The notes under the pieces were generated by a model. That model saw nothing but the letters and a program-made list of their open reading frames with translations. It was not told the DNA's origin and ran no database searches. Made by a program: the position numbers and the translations under genes. Of a stretch of 39,742 nucleotides of DNA, positions 20,970-31,462 are shown in pieces (the stretch's first letter is position 1; each line of letters begins with the position of its first letter). Source of the stretch: an uncultured Eubacteriales bacterium (GTDB lineage Bacteria; Bacillota; Clostridia; Christensenellales; CAG-314); contig URET01000011.1 in the NCBI GenBank assembly GCA_900546875.1, positions 1 to 39,742 on the forward strand, in the 5' to 3' direction.

Positions 20970-21731
20970 TTAATTTATTTCAATTTGGCTTTCCTTAAGT
21001 AATTCTAATATGTTTTTTTGATGACAAATGACATATCCGTTCATATCTCCCTTTTGTCTATGAAACGCGTATGCATTCATTCGCATAACAAATGACTCCA
21101 AACAATTAGGTATAACGGTAATTACACTATCTGATTCCTGATCTATATGTATGTGCTTTCCTTTTTCCTTGAATAGAACAGCACATTCTGGATTTATAGG
21201 AACACACAAGCATTGAACTTTGTTTATCCTAAAATCGTATATTCCTCTTGTTGGTAAAACCAACGGGCACGCCGTTTGATTTATCATAAAGGAAATATCA
21301 TATTTATCAAAGAAACTTTTTAGTGTTTCATCTCTCATTGCATAACTTACTGTCACATCATGCTGATTTTGTTTGTTGGTGAATTGAAAATATATGCTAT
21401 GATGTATTACCGAATCATATAAATTTGGACTTCTTGCGATAACCGACTTGGCGTATGTTAATGCAATTTGGAGAATATCTTCGGTTATAGGAACGAATGT
21501 ATTCATCGCAATGATTTCTTTAGAAAAATCAAGCAACTGTCTTAATGGAGTTTCAATTTTTTTGTTTAATGTTTTCTCCATTTCCTCAGAGTAATAATCC
21601 TCCTCCGTTAAGGTGGTTTTAGGATATCCTCTGCTTATTATTTTAGTTTTGATGTTATACTTAAAGAAACCATTATTGTCTTTGGCGAATTCCTTAAACA
21701 CACACTTAGGTATTTGAATGTGGGAGTTCAT
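20970..21731 (-). CDS. DUF4238-like protein, last gene of the defence operon
   Basis: 253 aa. The opening HIQIPKCVFKEFAKD, a short strand pair, an acidic D-Y-Y-S-E-E segment followed by an E-rich helix, and a later I-A-R-S helix fit the DUF4238 family, often found near phage-defence and mobile genes; biochemical function is not established. Ribosome binding site GAGG about 6 nt before the ATG, 45 bp downstream of the helicase gene, same strand, so probably co-transcribed. Followed by a good terminator. It may be an accessory or effector of the system, or unrelated cargo carried along. Confidence 0.6.
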   Translation of the reverse strand: MNSHIQIPKCVFKEFAKDNNGFFKYNIKTKIISRGYPKTTLTEEDYYSEEMEKTLNKKIETPLRQLLDFSKEIIAMNTFVPITEDILQIALTYAKSVIARSPNLYDSVIHHSIYFQFTNKQNQHDVTVSYAMRDETLKSFFDKYDISFMINQTACPLVLPTRGIYDFRINKVQCLCVPINPECAVLFKEKGKHIHIDQESDSVITVIPNCLESFVMRMNAYAFHRQKGDMNGYVICHQKNILELLKESQIEIN

Positions 21732-21776
21732 CTTGTCCTCTTTTCGCTAAAAGCTGTATATTGCCCCTTAGCGGTG

Positions 21777-23486
21777 TTATTGGAGTAAGGCATTAAGCGA
21801 TGCTGCTAACATCTTCTTCGGCGGCTTGCCTTGAAGTGTATTTCCAAGGATATCGCTTACAAATCTGCACTCATCATCACTCATATTGACGATAATGCTG
21901 AGGAGAAACCTTGCGCGCGATGCACCAACATAGAAGACTAAGTTGTTGCCTCCCACGTCAAACGTACTTCTTGTTACATCAACCAATACTATCGCATCAG
22001 CTTCAAGACCTTTGAACTTTCGGCAAGAGGTAAACTTGATTTGACGATTGTTGAAAGGATAACTACCGTTAACACAATGAGCAGAAAGCCAACTTTGGTC
22101 TTCGGTTGTGCAAGTTAGAATCACAATGTCCTCGTATTTTTCATCAGTAAGTTTCTTCAAAACCTTGTTAAGATAATCCAAGGAATCGGCTTCAGATGAT
22201 ACAATATGTATGTTGGGTGACGCGCCCTTGACACATCCTTGGAACATCTTAGGTTTCTTGTCTTTTCCAAGTGGGCGCATAGATGTAATAGCTATGTTTT
22301 CGGTATTTCTGCAATTCTTATAAAGAGTTAATTTGCAGTCCGAGTCGGCAATGTACTGTGGTATTTGACGCCCTTGAATAAGTTGGTTTTTATCGTAGAA
22401 CAAGTAGAATGTGCCCTTGATTTCATCACTCAAAACGATGCTCTCCAAGGTTTGAATAACGCTTGATTCCTCTATACGATTTTGCCCAAAGTCTTGTCCT
22501 TCATCGATGATAACGTGCTTATATGGGAACACTCCCGAGTAATACATCTCCATCAAAGTGTTCTCCAATTGACCATAATCAGCCGTTGAAGTATTACACA
22601 GATAGCAAGCAAGCGCGTCTATCGTATAGTAGTGAACGTTCTCACACATATATTTCTCTCGAAGGAAGTCACACAACTTTCTGTTATAACAGAGGAACAA
22701 AACCTTCTCTCCGATTTCAGAATGCCTTCTTGCTTTCTCAACGGCAATCATCGTCTTACCCGTACCTGCCACTCCGCTTATAACCGCATAAGGCTGTTCT
22801 TCAAGGAAGTTAAGCAATACCGATTGTTCTTTTAGCAAACGATTGAACGCGCTTCTCTTGATTGCTAACTCAGATGCAACCGCAGGAATCAAGTCGAATG
22901 TCGGGCATAGAACCATTGACAAAACCTTTTGAGCTTCCGCTTGATTTAAGTTCGTTTCCACATTCGCAGGCAACTGAATATCGAATATTTTATCAATATC
23001 CTCTTTTATATTAGTAAGCGATTCCTTTGTCAAGGTTATGCTTTTATCCCCATCTGAGGGCATCTGAATCATATTCAAGTATGCCCTCGTTATTGACGGA
23101 AACCAAACCGCGTGAAGCACCTTGCACTTATCCCAAAGGTTTTGCAATCCTTTACGTTGGAAATACTTTTGAAGTTTCCATTTGTCCGAGTCAGCCTTTC
23201 TATATGGACCTCCGTGGCTCATTTCTATGCCGGAGCCATACATCCATTTGCCCGACTCACACTTTACTTGCCCCGCCTTTGCCTCAATGCAGATGATTCC
23301 TTTTTGCGGATTGAAAACGATAAAATCGGTTTCGCTTTCATACTGTACACCATTTACATTGTTGATTATAACAAAAGAATGAAAGACATAATATTCATCC
23401 GGCAGATTTGACAATGCGATAAACATTTCATCTTCGTGACTACCAATAGGTATGTCTATGGGTTTCTCGGGTATTATTATTGCCAT
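21777..23486 (-). CDS. NERD-domain nuclease fused to UvrD/Rep-type helicase
   Basis: 569 aa. The N-terminal NERD domain (about 15-130) has the PD-(D/E)XK-like set: Glu50/Glu52 with Asp54 (YESETDF) and Glu68-x-Lys70 (IEAK). It is followed by a superfamily 1 helicase core: Walker A GVAGTGKT (238-245), Walker B as DEGQD (328-332), and a C-terminal UvrD_C segment (FKGLEADAIVLVDV, then FYVGASRAR). Expected role: ATP-driven DNA unwinding or translocation with nucleolytic cleavage. The gene starts 12 nt after the DUF1998 helicase stop, and its TAGGAGG ribosome binding site overlaps that stop. NERD-helicase proteins occur in several phage-defence loci; here it would be an accessory nuclease of the system. 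Confidence 0.88.
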   Translation of the reverse strand: MAIIIPEKPIDIPIGSHEDEMFIALSNLPDEYYVFHSFVIINNVNGVQYESETDFIVFNPQKGIICIEAKAGQVKCESGKWMYGSGIEMSHGGPYRKADSDKWKLQKYFQRKGLQNLWDKCKVLHAVWFPSITRAYLNMIQMPSDGDKSITLTKESLTNIKEDIDKIFDIQLPANVETNLNQAEAQKVLSMVLCPTFDLIPAVASELAIKRSAFNRLLKEQSVLLNFLEEQPYAVISGVAGTGKTMIAVEKARRHSEIGEKVLFLCYNRKLCDFLREKYMCENVHYYTIDALACYLCNTSTADYGQLENTLMEMYYSGVFPYKHVIIDEGQDFGQNRIEESSVIQTLESIVLSDEIKGTFYLFYDKNQLIQGRQIPQYIADSDCKLTLYKNCRNTENIAITSMRPLGKDKKPKMFQGCVKGASPNIHIVSSEADSLDYLNKVLKKLTDEKYEDIVILTCTTEDQSWLSAHCVNGSYPFNNRQIKFTSCRKFKGLEADAIVLVDVTRSTFDVGGNNLVFYVGASRARFLLSIIVNMSDDECRFVSDILGNTLQGKPPKKMLAASLNALLQ

Positions 23487-23498
23487 AATGAACGCCTC

Positions 23499-26400
23499 CT
23501 ATCTTTTGATTTTTTGAATGAATGCGGGAATATTAAAATTATCATCAAGGCAAAAGCTTGTCCAATTCGTCGATTGAGCCGCCTCAAAGCTTTCAACGTT
23601 CTCCCTCAAGAAAAGCAATACTTTAGATGCAGGCCAAACCAAATCAGCAATTATTTTGGTTTCGTCTTGTACGGTTGTAATACTTGCGGAATAGTGAGGC
23701 TTGTCATAGCTACCTTCTTCCATTTGAGAAGCAATCGTTTGAATCAATTCCAATTGTTCCTCATCCTCTGTATCCTGCGATAAGTAATTCCATATTTCAT
23801 CATACGACATCATTGATTGATCTTGTCCATCGTTATTGAAATATGCGGTTTGTGTCAAAATATCCTCCGCAGGCGGTACAACATCTTCATCTTCAAGCTG
23901 AATGCCAAAGAAGAAATCCTGTCCGTTTTTAACCGAGTTCAAGAAATCAATTGCATAGCGACGCTGCAAAATGTCGTGTTGCTTTTGATTATAGTAGTTA
24001 CACAAACAACCGTAGCAAGCAGTATCTCCTACCTCACCACCACAAGTACATTTGCTTACAATAGCCAAGGCTGCTTCAAGCATTGACATAAATGTGGAAA
24101 CGTTTCTTAATTGACGAACGTAACCCGCGCCACCCGGAGTATTATCAAAGAGAACGAAACCGTAGTTGCCCATATTGCCCATTGCTTCATTCCTATACCA
24201 ATGTAAGCATCCCGACAATTCGGTTCGGTCAATATGAAGGCACTTACTCAATCCTTCAAGCAAAGCGTACAAAATTGTCCACGCTTCATTTATATCAACC
24301 AAGTTCTCAGAAACAAATTTCAGCAAAACAACGTCTGTTTGGAATTCGTGACCGATAGAGTATCTGGTTAAGGTATCGCAAGAGCAGTTGTATCCATCGG
24401 GCTTTTGATGCTTTTCCTTCTTCGATAAATCGTTGCTATCATCATACACCTTGCCATATCCACAAGTGTTGCAGATGAAGAAGTTCGAGGTATTAAGCAC
24501 AGCAAGCTCATCCATCTTACTCGTTCCGACCACAACCTTTTTGTTGCACACCGAATAGGTATGGGATTCTATACGTTTACCATCACCGATATACGAGATT
24601 GAGCCTTTGTAGGTTCTTTCGGGCTTATCAGTTCCTACGTCAACGGGTTCAGCATTATCAACCACAAAGCCAAATTTAGGAATGATATATTGATGCGTTC
24701 CCTTGGGCAATTCGTGTCCGCATTGTCTGCACAACTGAGGGAGCTTTTCTGTCCAAATCGTGCGATTTAGCGTTTGACACGCGCTACACGTAGCATAATT
24801 GTATCTTGGCCACGAGTAGCCGTTTAACACGCGAACGTAACGGCTTGTAATCAGTTTACCATCCGCAACGACCTCGGAATCGGGGGCATATTCAGAAATA
24901 GCTGAGAACAAATCTCTATCCAAGCGCAGATCTTTTAATTCTCCACCTTTACTAAGACTTGTAAGTTCAACTGTATCTACGGGGAATCCATACTTAGGAA
25001 TCAAATTATTGCGTGAAAGGAACTCAATCAAACGTTGTTCTTTGATAGTGTTTAGCGATGCACCAATGTTGTAAATTCTAAATGTGAGTTCTTTTTCCTC
25101 ACGAGATCCCGGTGCGACACCACGCTGTTCTCTGATACAATCCTTTCTTGCTTTTTCAAGTTCCTCTATGTCGGTACAGTATTTTTTGTATGCAAGCACA
25201 AAAACACCGGGAGCATCCGCATCCTCTGAGAACAATCTGTCAACCCAAGCAAATGTATCTACACCGTAGAACACTTGCAACTCCCGGCTAACAATATTCT
25301 GCAAATACTCTTTTAAATCTTCGGGATTGGACTGTAGATAGCTCTTTAATTCAGCCATTCCATTAAGATCAAAGAACTCGCCTATGTTTTTCTTGAACAA
25401 CTCGGGAGATTTTTTCCAAAAGAACGAAAAAGCTGAAGCAAAAATGTGTCTAAGAACAATTTTTTCGTTATCAACATTAAACGCGGGAGGTATAATCGTT
25501 CCCTTGATCATATCTACGGGGTTTTTGAAGTAGTTTAAGTCGTGAGAACTGTTCGGGCAGTATGTGAGTGCATATGCGGCAGATTTTATGCTTCGTCCTG
25601 CGCGTCCTGCTCTCTGTGCATAGTTGGCGGGAGAGGGCGGCATATTTCTCATAAATACAGTTTCCAAAGAACCAACGTCAACGCCCATTTCAAATGTCGT
25701 AGAACAGCTCAACACATTGATATGCTCGTTCTTGAAATCATTTTGATAAGTGTATGCCTTTTGGGAACCAAGTTGTGCCGTGTGTTCCTTTGCAATCATA
25801 TCCGTCATATTGAGATGACGATAAATATTATGGTAGTGGTCGTGCTCCAAAGCATCTTCAAAGTTATATTCCGTCAAATGACCATTACATTTAGGATTAC
25901 TACAAGTACCATTAAGGTAGAACGGTGTTACCATCTTACACTCGTTACACTTATAAAGTTTTTCGACTGTTCTGACAGTAATTGCTTTGGTTGAAAGCAA
26001 ATAACGGTTGTTTACTCTGTCGTGCTTTATTATTTCCAATCTGCAAAGCGTGCTCCAAATGGAGTTCAACAGACCGATTACTTGTTCGCCGGGCAAGTTT
26101 GGCAAAATACGTTTGATAAATAATGTTCTCACATTATCCTTACCCGTCGCAGGCAACCACGGCTCAATATATTTACGAGTTGTGTGGTCTTTATCAAAGC
26201 CAAAAGAAATACCGTTATAAAATATTTCAGCACTTTCAGCCTTACTTACTGTAATTGGCAATTCTATGGCAGCCTTCTTAACAAAATACAATGCCATCAG
26301 TTTGAAAAGAGCCGTAACTTCGCTTGCGCTCATATCCAACTTAGCATTGTCGGGCATATTGATGTTTATATCAAAATACAATACACCTTTATTCTGCAAA

Positions 26401-28622
26401 GAGTTTTTCGCCTTATAGTTTGTAAGCTCTTTTATAGCGTAAATCCACGCCGCCTTGTGCCTCGTTTCGGGAACACCGATTTTCAGCTGCTCCATTTGTT
26501 CTTCCAACAAAGAAACAAAATGATCTAAGCTAATGCCTCTGTTAAACTGCTCGATATGATCCTCGCAGATTTTGGTCATTACTCGCTTCATCAAATTGCT
26601 ACGGTAAGTTGTTTCCAAATAAGATGCAAAGAAAGCTGCCGCTTGGCGGCTATCCGAGAAAGTCAAGAACTGCTTGACTAACTCTTTTCTTTCTTCAATC
26701 TCCATTTCTTCGGTTTTTCCGAAGAAATCGTCCTCCATAACAACGCGCTTTTTAGTTATTTGAGAGTCGGGTAATACATTGTAAAGTCCCGTAGCAATAA
26801 CCGCCGTAGCCGCTTCGTTACCAAGAAAATATGGTCTTACTATGCTTCTCTGAGTATTGATAATATGGCAGCAAGGACAACTGTGCAAAGCATCACCTCG
26901 TTCTTTGACCTTCCGCAATAAATTGTGGTACTGCTTATCGTGTCCGCATGATAAACCGTCTAAAGAAGTAGCGTGTGTAATCGCACCACACTTTGCACAA
27001 ACAACATATTTATTATCAGCTTCCGCCTCATCCATCCCTGACTCGTCGTAATCGCCTTCTAAAAGATAAACTTCCGGCTCATAATCATCGTTGAATTTTG
27101 ATTTTTGAACTAAATATCCATCTTCCGTTTGACCGACGATGAAAGTAGCGTTACAGTTATAGCAGAAAGAAATAGCAAAAACCTTATAACCACAATCGTC
27201 TGAGAATGGATCTTCCTTGTAGGTTTCCATTTTTCTCACGAACAGATGTCTGTCGGGATTTAGAGTTACGTAAACGCCCTCAATTCCTCTCAAAAACATA
27301 TGGTATCTTGCTTCAAACAGTTTATCCCCGGACACCTGAGCATTGGATGCTACGGCAATAAAATCCGTAAGATCGTTAATATCCATACGGAGTTCGCTTG
27401 CGATCTGATTTAGTGGCTTTGTTTGATTGAGCATCAACGCCCTAAATTCATAGTAGAACGAGTCGCCCAATATCATATTGAACAAGGTTTTTTCAAGAGA
27501 TTTATTGTCATCTGCATCGGCAGCAATAACAATGCCTTTGGTGCGCAACCACTCCAATACATCGCAGGAAGCAATATTATCTCTGATTTTTTCGGAAAGT
27601 TTCTTATAAATGGAAAAGTCCAATTTTTCAACCTTTGCAGGCTTCGAGGGTGCTATCGTATGAGAACGTATGATTGAACTTTCTTCAAACCTTGCACTAC
27701 ACAGAGATTGAGCAAAGTTGACAATTTGCTGATTAGATTTGTTATCCCCTAACGTCGCAGATGTAAGTATGAATTGAATATCATCTCTTTTGAGCATAGC
27801 TTTAACACGCTTCAAAAGAGTACCTACCTCAATGCCTTTCGCTCCACCATATGTATGAGCCTCATCAAGGATAATTGTTTTCCATTTGTCAGCATTTGCT
27901 TTGCTAAAGAATGCAACATCACCCGGCCTGAGCAAGAGGTATTCCAACATCGCATAGTTGGTTATCAGTATATTAGGAGGAGTCTTTCGCATCTGTTCAC
28001 GACATATAAGCTCATTTTTAGGCGGCTCAATACCTTCGCGCTCAACAAACTCGTTCCTTGCACGAGTGAAATCTTCAGCGGTTTCGCCCGTGAACTTACC
28101 ATAGGTGATAGAGCATCCTTCATAACTTGCGAACAGTTCTCGGAGCCTTCGTATTTGGTCATTAACCAAGGCGTTCATCGGGTAAATAATTAACGCTCTT
28201 ACTCCCGCGCCAAGAGTTCCTGCTTCTTGCTCCTTCAAAAGTTCGTTCACTACGGGAATCAAAAAGCACTCCGTCTTACCCGAACCTGTTCCGGTTGTAA
28301 TTATAAGATTTTTCTTTTCTCCCGCTTTCAAAGTAGCTTCAACTTGATGGCGGTACAATCTTCTTGCATACGGATCAAGTTTGCCGAGATTAAGCATACT
28401 TTCACACAAAACACGCTCATCAACCAACTCTGATATAGTTTTTTCTTTTTCGTATGAATCGCTTACACTTACAAAAGGACCGCTTGAAATTACGCCGTCC
28501 TTCCTAAGCTCCGCTTCAAGTTGGCTATTATATTTATCATCGGTTGTCTGAAAAGTCGTAAGCAAATAGCTTCTATAAAAATCTACTATCTGCTTTGAAC
28601 TTTCAGCAGGTCTAAATAGCAT
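23499..28622 (-). CDS. DruE-like giant DEAD/DEAH helicase with DUF1998 domain
   Basis: 1707 aa. Helicase motifs: Q-like RLYRHQVEA (88-96), Walker A TTGTGSGKTE (109-118), IIYPMNALVNDQ (145-156), DEAH (253-256), a SAT motif in LTSATLGD, and motifs V-VI in FEMGVDVGSLE and YAQRAGRAGRS. Several Cys4-type clusters punctuate the second half (CYNCNATF, CNECKMVTPF, CSACQTLNRT, CNTCGYG). The C-terminal DUF1998 domain has FDNTPGGAGY and the Cys cluster CTCGG / CYGCLCNYYNQ. Size and layout match DruE, the shared helicase of Druantia anti-phage systems; short MrfA/YprA helicases also have DUF1998 but are less than half this size. The start codon overlaps the upstream stop (TAATG), with AGGAGG inside the end of the upstream gene. 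Confidence 0.85.
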   Translation of the reverse strand: MLFRPAESSKQIVDFYRSYLLTTFQTTDDKYNSQLEAELRKDGVISSGPFVSVSDSYEKEKTISELVDERVLCESMLNLGKLDPYARRLYRHQVEATLKAGEKKNLIITTGTGSGKTECFLIPVVNELLKEQEAGTLGAGVRALIIYPMNALVNDQIRRLRELFASYEGCSITYGKFTGETAEDFTRARNEFVEREGIEPPKNELICREQMRKTPPNILITNYAMLEYLLLRPGDVAFFSKANADKWKTIILDEAHTYGGAKGIEVGTLLKRVKAMLKRDDIQFILTSATLGDNKSNQQIVNFAQSLCSARFEESSIIRSHTIAPSKPAKVEKLDFSIYKKLSEKIRDNIASCDVLEWLRTKGIVIAADADDNKSLEKTLFNMILGDSFYYEFRALMLNQTKPLNQIASELRMDINDLTDFIAVASNAQVSGDKLFEARYHMFLRGIEGVYVTLNPDRHLFVRKMETYKEDPFSDDCGYKVFAISFCYNCNATFIVGQTEDGYLVQKSKFNDDYEPEVYLLEGDYDESGMDEAEADNKYVVCAKCGAITHATSLDGLSCGHDKQYHNLLRKVKERGDALHSCPCCHIINTQRSIVRPYFLGNEAATAVIATGLYNVLPDSQITKKRVVMEDDFFGKTEEMEIEERKELVKQFLTFSDSRQAAAFFASYLETTYRSNLMKRVMTKICEDHIEQFNRGISLDHFVSLLEEQMEQLKIGVPETRHKAAWIYAIKELTNYKAKNSLQNKGVLYFDININMPDNAKLDMSASEVTALFKLMALYFVKKAAIELPITVSKAESAEIFYNGISFGFDKDHTTRKYIEPWLPATGKDNVRTLFIKRILPNLPGEQVIGLLNSIWSTLCRLEIIKHDRVNNRYLLSTKAITVRTVEKLYKCNECKMVTPFYLNGTCSNPKCNGHLTEYNFEDALEHDHYHNIYRHLNMTDMIAKEHTAQLGSQKAYTYQNDFKNEHINVLSCSTTFEMGVDVGSLETVFMRNMPPSPANYAQRAGRAGRSIKSAAYALTYCPNSSHDLNYFKNPVDMIKGTIIPPAFNVDNEKIVLRHIFASAFSFFWKKSPELFKKNIGEFFDLNGMAELKSYLQSNPEDLKEYLQNIVSRELQVFYGVDTFAWVDRLFSEDADAPGVFVLAYKKYCTDIEELEKARKDCIREQRGVAPGSREEKELTFRIYNIGASLNTIKEQRLIEFLSRNNLIPKYGFPVDTVELTSLSKGGELKDLRLDRDLFSAISEYAPDSEVVADGKLITSRYVRVLNGYSWPRYNYATCSACQTLNRTIWTEKLPQLCRQCGHELPKGTHQYIIPKFGFVVDNAEPVDVGTDKPERTYKGSISYIGDGKRIESHTYSVCNKKVVVGTSKMDELAVLNTSNFFICNTCGYGKVYDDSNDLSKKEKHQKPDGYNCSCDTLTRYSIGHEFQTDVVLLKFVSENLVDINEAWTILYALLEGLSKCLHIDRTELSGCLHWYRNEAMGNMGNYGFVLFDNTPGGAGYVRQLRNVSTFMSMLEAALAIVSKCTCGGEVGDTACYGCLCNYYNQKQHDILQRRYAIDFLNSVKNGQDFFFGIQLEDEDVVPPAEDILTQTAYFNNDGQDQSMMSYDEIWNYLSQDTEDEEQLELIQTIASQMEEGSYDKPHYSASITTVQDETKIIADLVWPASKVLLFLRENVESFEAAQSTNWTSFCLDDNFNIPAFIQKIKR

Positions 28623-31447
28623 TATCTCACCCTCCTAAAATCTACATAGTAGGTTGTTTCATCTTCGTATAGCGGAACAAAGCGCTTGACTTCTTTTGAT
28701 TTGAAAAGCACATCGCTGTTTTCGCTAATCAATACTTGTACTGTACTGTCGTAATACGGGATATATGCATCTTCGTCTTCAATAATATTCAGCGACAAGA
28801 CTTGGATTTTAGACTCGTCAAGAACCACCTCAAAACGCACTTTTTCAAACAAAGTACGAGGCTTTTGTTTTGGCATACCACCCTTAACTTTAGGCGAGTA
28901 CATCATTTTACCACAATATACACTATCAGTTTCTTTCTGTATATCAAAAACAACATAAGTGTACTGTTGCTTCAAACCTCTCTCTTTGTTCAATATTCGA
29001 GTAATGAACATTTTACAATTTGTTAGATCTGACACATCTACATATCCGTATTTGTACACTGGCTCACCAAAAGGAATATGGTTATCCTCAAATCCAAATT
29101 CATCACTTTCCACTTCATATTTCTTCAAAGTGTAAAGCTTGTCCTTGCTGATCTGAGGAAGATATGTAATGCCATTTTCAAGTGCAGTTCCAATTACTAA
29201 TTGATTTGAGTCATAATCATAAAACTCAACATATAAGGGATTCCTACTTTGATATTTCGTATCAATAGCCATTACACCATTCTCACAAATAAGTGAAAAA
29301 TGATCTATCCACGGTCTTACTTGTATTCTATATAACGAAATGCTACGCCAGCGATTATCGCAAAACATAAGATTGATATATACCATTGAGGTTGTGGTTT
29401 CCTTTATCTCCGCAACAAACTCTGATATATCTAATTTGAATTTGCCCTCCTCGTACATATCACCCCATATGCAATCGGACTCGTTTTTATTTAGATATGC
29501 CTTGACGTTAGTTGCCCCCGGGATAGATACGTACAATTCGTTTTTCAAGTCACTATACCATAAGAACTCGGGACGGATTAACTGCCACTGCTTTTCAAAA
29601 CCAAACTTGAACACCTTCAGAGGGACAACAAGGCCGTATATTTCATTTTGAAAAACAAGCTCGAACTCCCCGGACTCATTTCCTTCCAACAAGTCAACTA
29701 CATACTCGCCATATTCATTCATATAGCAGTTTGCGGGATTGATTGTATAGTCACCCAAAATCGTTATTTCGGCTGTGCTACAAAATGTATATCTCGGTTT
29801 GCTTGAGTAACATCTTAGTTCTGTAATCAAGACATAACGAGTAAGAATGTGCAGATTTTTACCGGGTTCATCCAATCCGATTTGATAAACAGAATCCAAG
29901 CAAGGCAAAAGAGTATTAAGGTCAATAGATACGCCTATAGTGTCTTTTTCACTTGGAAAGTCAAACACAGTGATGTTACAATCGTTCTCGATATTGTAAA
30001 TATCATCATTTACAAACAGTCTTGCTCTTGATAAAGTATTCCTACTGATCTTAAAGGAAACTATCGGATGCTTATATGCTGTTTGGATTTGATGTCCATT
30101 CTTATACAACAAATACTCTTTGGAAACATATTCGAATAAAGGCTTATCAGAAAACTCGCCAATTAATGATAATGGTTTGTTGTTGATGTATATTACAGTG
30201 TTTTCAGATACTTCATCATAACAATACTCATCCCACAAATCACATGCGTTGTCGACAAAGCGCTCTGATATATTGCTGCTTACGATTAATCCTTTTTTAA
30301 CTAATAAATAGTTTGTACCTTTCTTCAGTTTGCTGTTCTCGTCAAAATCCTCGTCAAATATTCTATACTCTTTGCTTGGGATAAGATATTCTTGAGTTGC
30401 ATTGGCAGAGATGATTACTTTATATTCTGTAAACAAATCCGCAATAGGCAACTTAATTTCTTCCGAAACCAAAACACCGTATGCTTTATATACTTCAAGG
30501 TGTTTAGTAATCAGCTCTCCGCCGACACTGATTTCAACCTTTGCATCATTTACAAAACCTTCTGTTCTAAACTTTTGGCTTGGAATCACCAGATAAAGCT
30601 GACTATTATTACGATCAATCAAGAAGTGAGGCTTATGGAAGAACGATTCTTTTGCCTTACGCTTTCTGCTGATGCTGTCAGAAGCATTAATTTCGCTGTT
30701 CTTCTTTTCAACCCACTCTTGAAATGCCTCGGAGAAACGATCTGATTTTGTGGGCAATTTGCCATCATAGTAATAGTTGTCCATTAAAACGAGATGGTCA
30801 AAAAACGTATCACTTACAACGGTTGACGTGGATTGGGCTATCAAAGCCCTTGTTGCCTTGAGTAACTTATATGACTTGGCAGGTTTGTTGCCACTTTTCT
30901 CGATGGAAACATCATCGCCGTTTCTACTCAAAGATTCAGAAACAAATCCAATCAAGTCATCAATGTCTTCGTCAATTCCATCGGTTAATTGTCGGAACAA
31001 GTTTCTATCGTAGAACGAAAACAAGAAGTCAAAGTAGTTGTGCAAATATTGATTAGGAACAAAAGCGTGAGCTTTTATGTTTTCTACGTATGAATACTTG
31101 GATTGATTTTCCTGTTCCAACTCAAACAACCTGTATTTTTGTATAGTTTTCGCGAAGATCTGAGCAAAATAATATTTTTTGCTTTGAGATATTTCAACGC
31201 CAACTTCTTCATCGAAATAATCCCAATAGTTACCCTCAGAATATACGCGGATAGCTATTTGAACCATAGCCACCGAAAGAATTTCATCTACGGGAATTAT
31301 GGATTGTATATGGGTAAATTTTACTTTTTCTCTGACATAATACAAAAGTTGTTCGTATTCGGCATCGGATACAGATATTTGATTTATAAGCTCCATGCGA
31401 GATGATGCAAATTCATCTTTGATTCGCTTTATTAAATCCGAAAGCAT
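28622..31447 (-). CDS. DruH-like large protein upstream of the DUF1998 helicase
   Basis: 941 aa with no recognised enzyme motif. The first 250 residues are alpha-helical; from about 280 it becomes beta-rich and repetitive in character (many short strands, aromatic residues and Tyr/Phe-x-Val pairs), suggesting serial beta-sandwich-like modules, down to the basic C-terminus VDFRRVR. Druantia type III consists of druH plus druE, with DruH a large protein of unknown function directly upstream of DruE; position, size and translational coupling fit that role. I assign it from context, since I cannot align it to a known DruH. Strong GGAGG ribosome binding site about 8 nt before the ATG; 15 bp after the HTH gene. 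Confidence 0.6.
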   Translation of the reverse strand: MLSDLIKRIKDEFASSRMELINQISVSDAEYEQLLYYVREKVKFTHIQSIIPVDEILSVAMVQIAIRVYSEGNYWDYFDEEVGVEISQSKKYYFAQIFAKTIQKYRLFELEQENQSKYSYVENIKAHAFVPNQYLHNYFDFLFSFYDRNLFRQLTDGIDEDIDDLIGFVSESLSRNGDDVSIEKSGNKPAKSYKLLKATRALIAQSTSTVVSDTFFDHLVLMDNYYYDGKLPTKSDRFSEAFQEWVEKKNSEINASDSISRKRKAKESFFHKPHFLIDRNNSQLYLVIPSQKFRTEGFVNDAKVEISVGGELITKHLEVYKAYGVLVSEEIKLPIADLFTEYKVIISANATQEYLIPSKEYRIFDEDFDENSKLKKGTNYLLVKKGLIVSSNISERFVDNACDLWDEYCYDEVSENTVIYINNKPLSLIGEFSDKPLFEYVSKEYLLYKNGHQIQTAYKHPIVSFKISRNTLSRARLFVNDDIYNIENDCNITVFDFPSEKDTIGVSIDLNTLLPCLDSVYQIGLDEPGKNLHILTRYVLITELRCYSSKPRYTFCSTAEITILGDYTINPANCYMNEYGEYVVDLLEGNESGEFELVFQNEIYGLVVPLKVFKFGFEKQWQLIRPEFLWYSDLKNELYVSIPGATNVKAYLNKNESDCIWGDMYEEGKFKLDISEFVAEIKETTTSMVYINLMFCDNRWRSISLYRIQVRPWIDHFSLICENGVMAIDTKYQSRNPLYVEFYDYDSNQLVIGTALENGITYLPQISKDKLYTLKKYEVESDEFGFEDNHIPFGEPVYKYGYVDVSDLTNCKMFITRILNKERGLKQQYTYVVFDIQKETDSVYCGKMMYSPKVKGGMPKQKPRTLFEKVRFEVVLDESKIQVLSLNIIEDEDAYIPYYDSTVQVLISENSDVLFKSKEVKRFVPLYEDETTYYVDFRRVR

Positions 31448-31462
31448 TATATTACCTCCATT

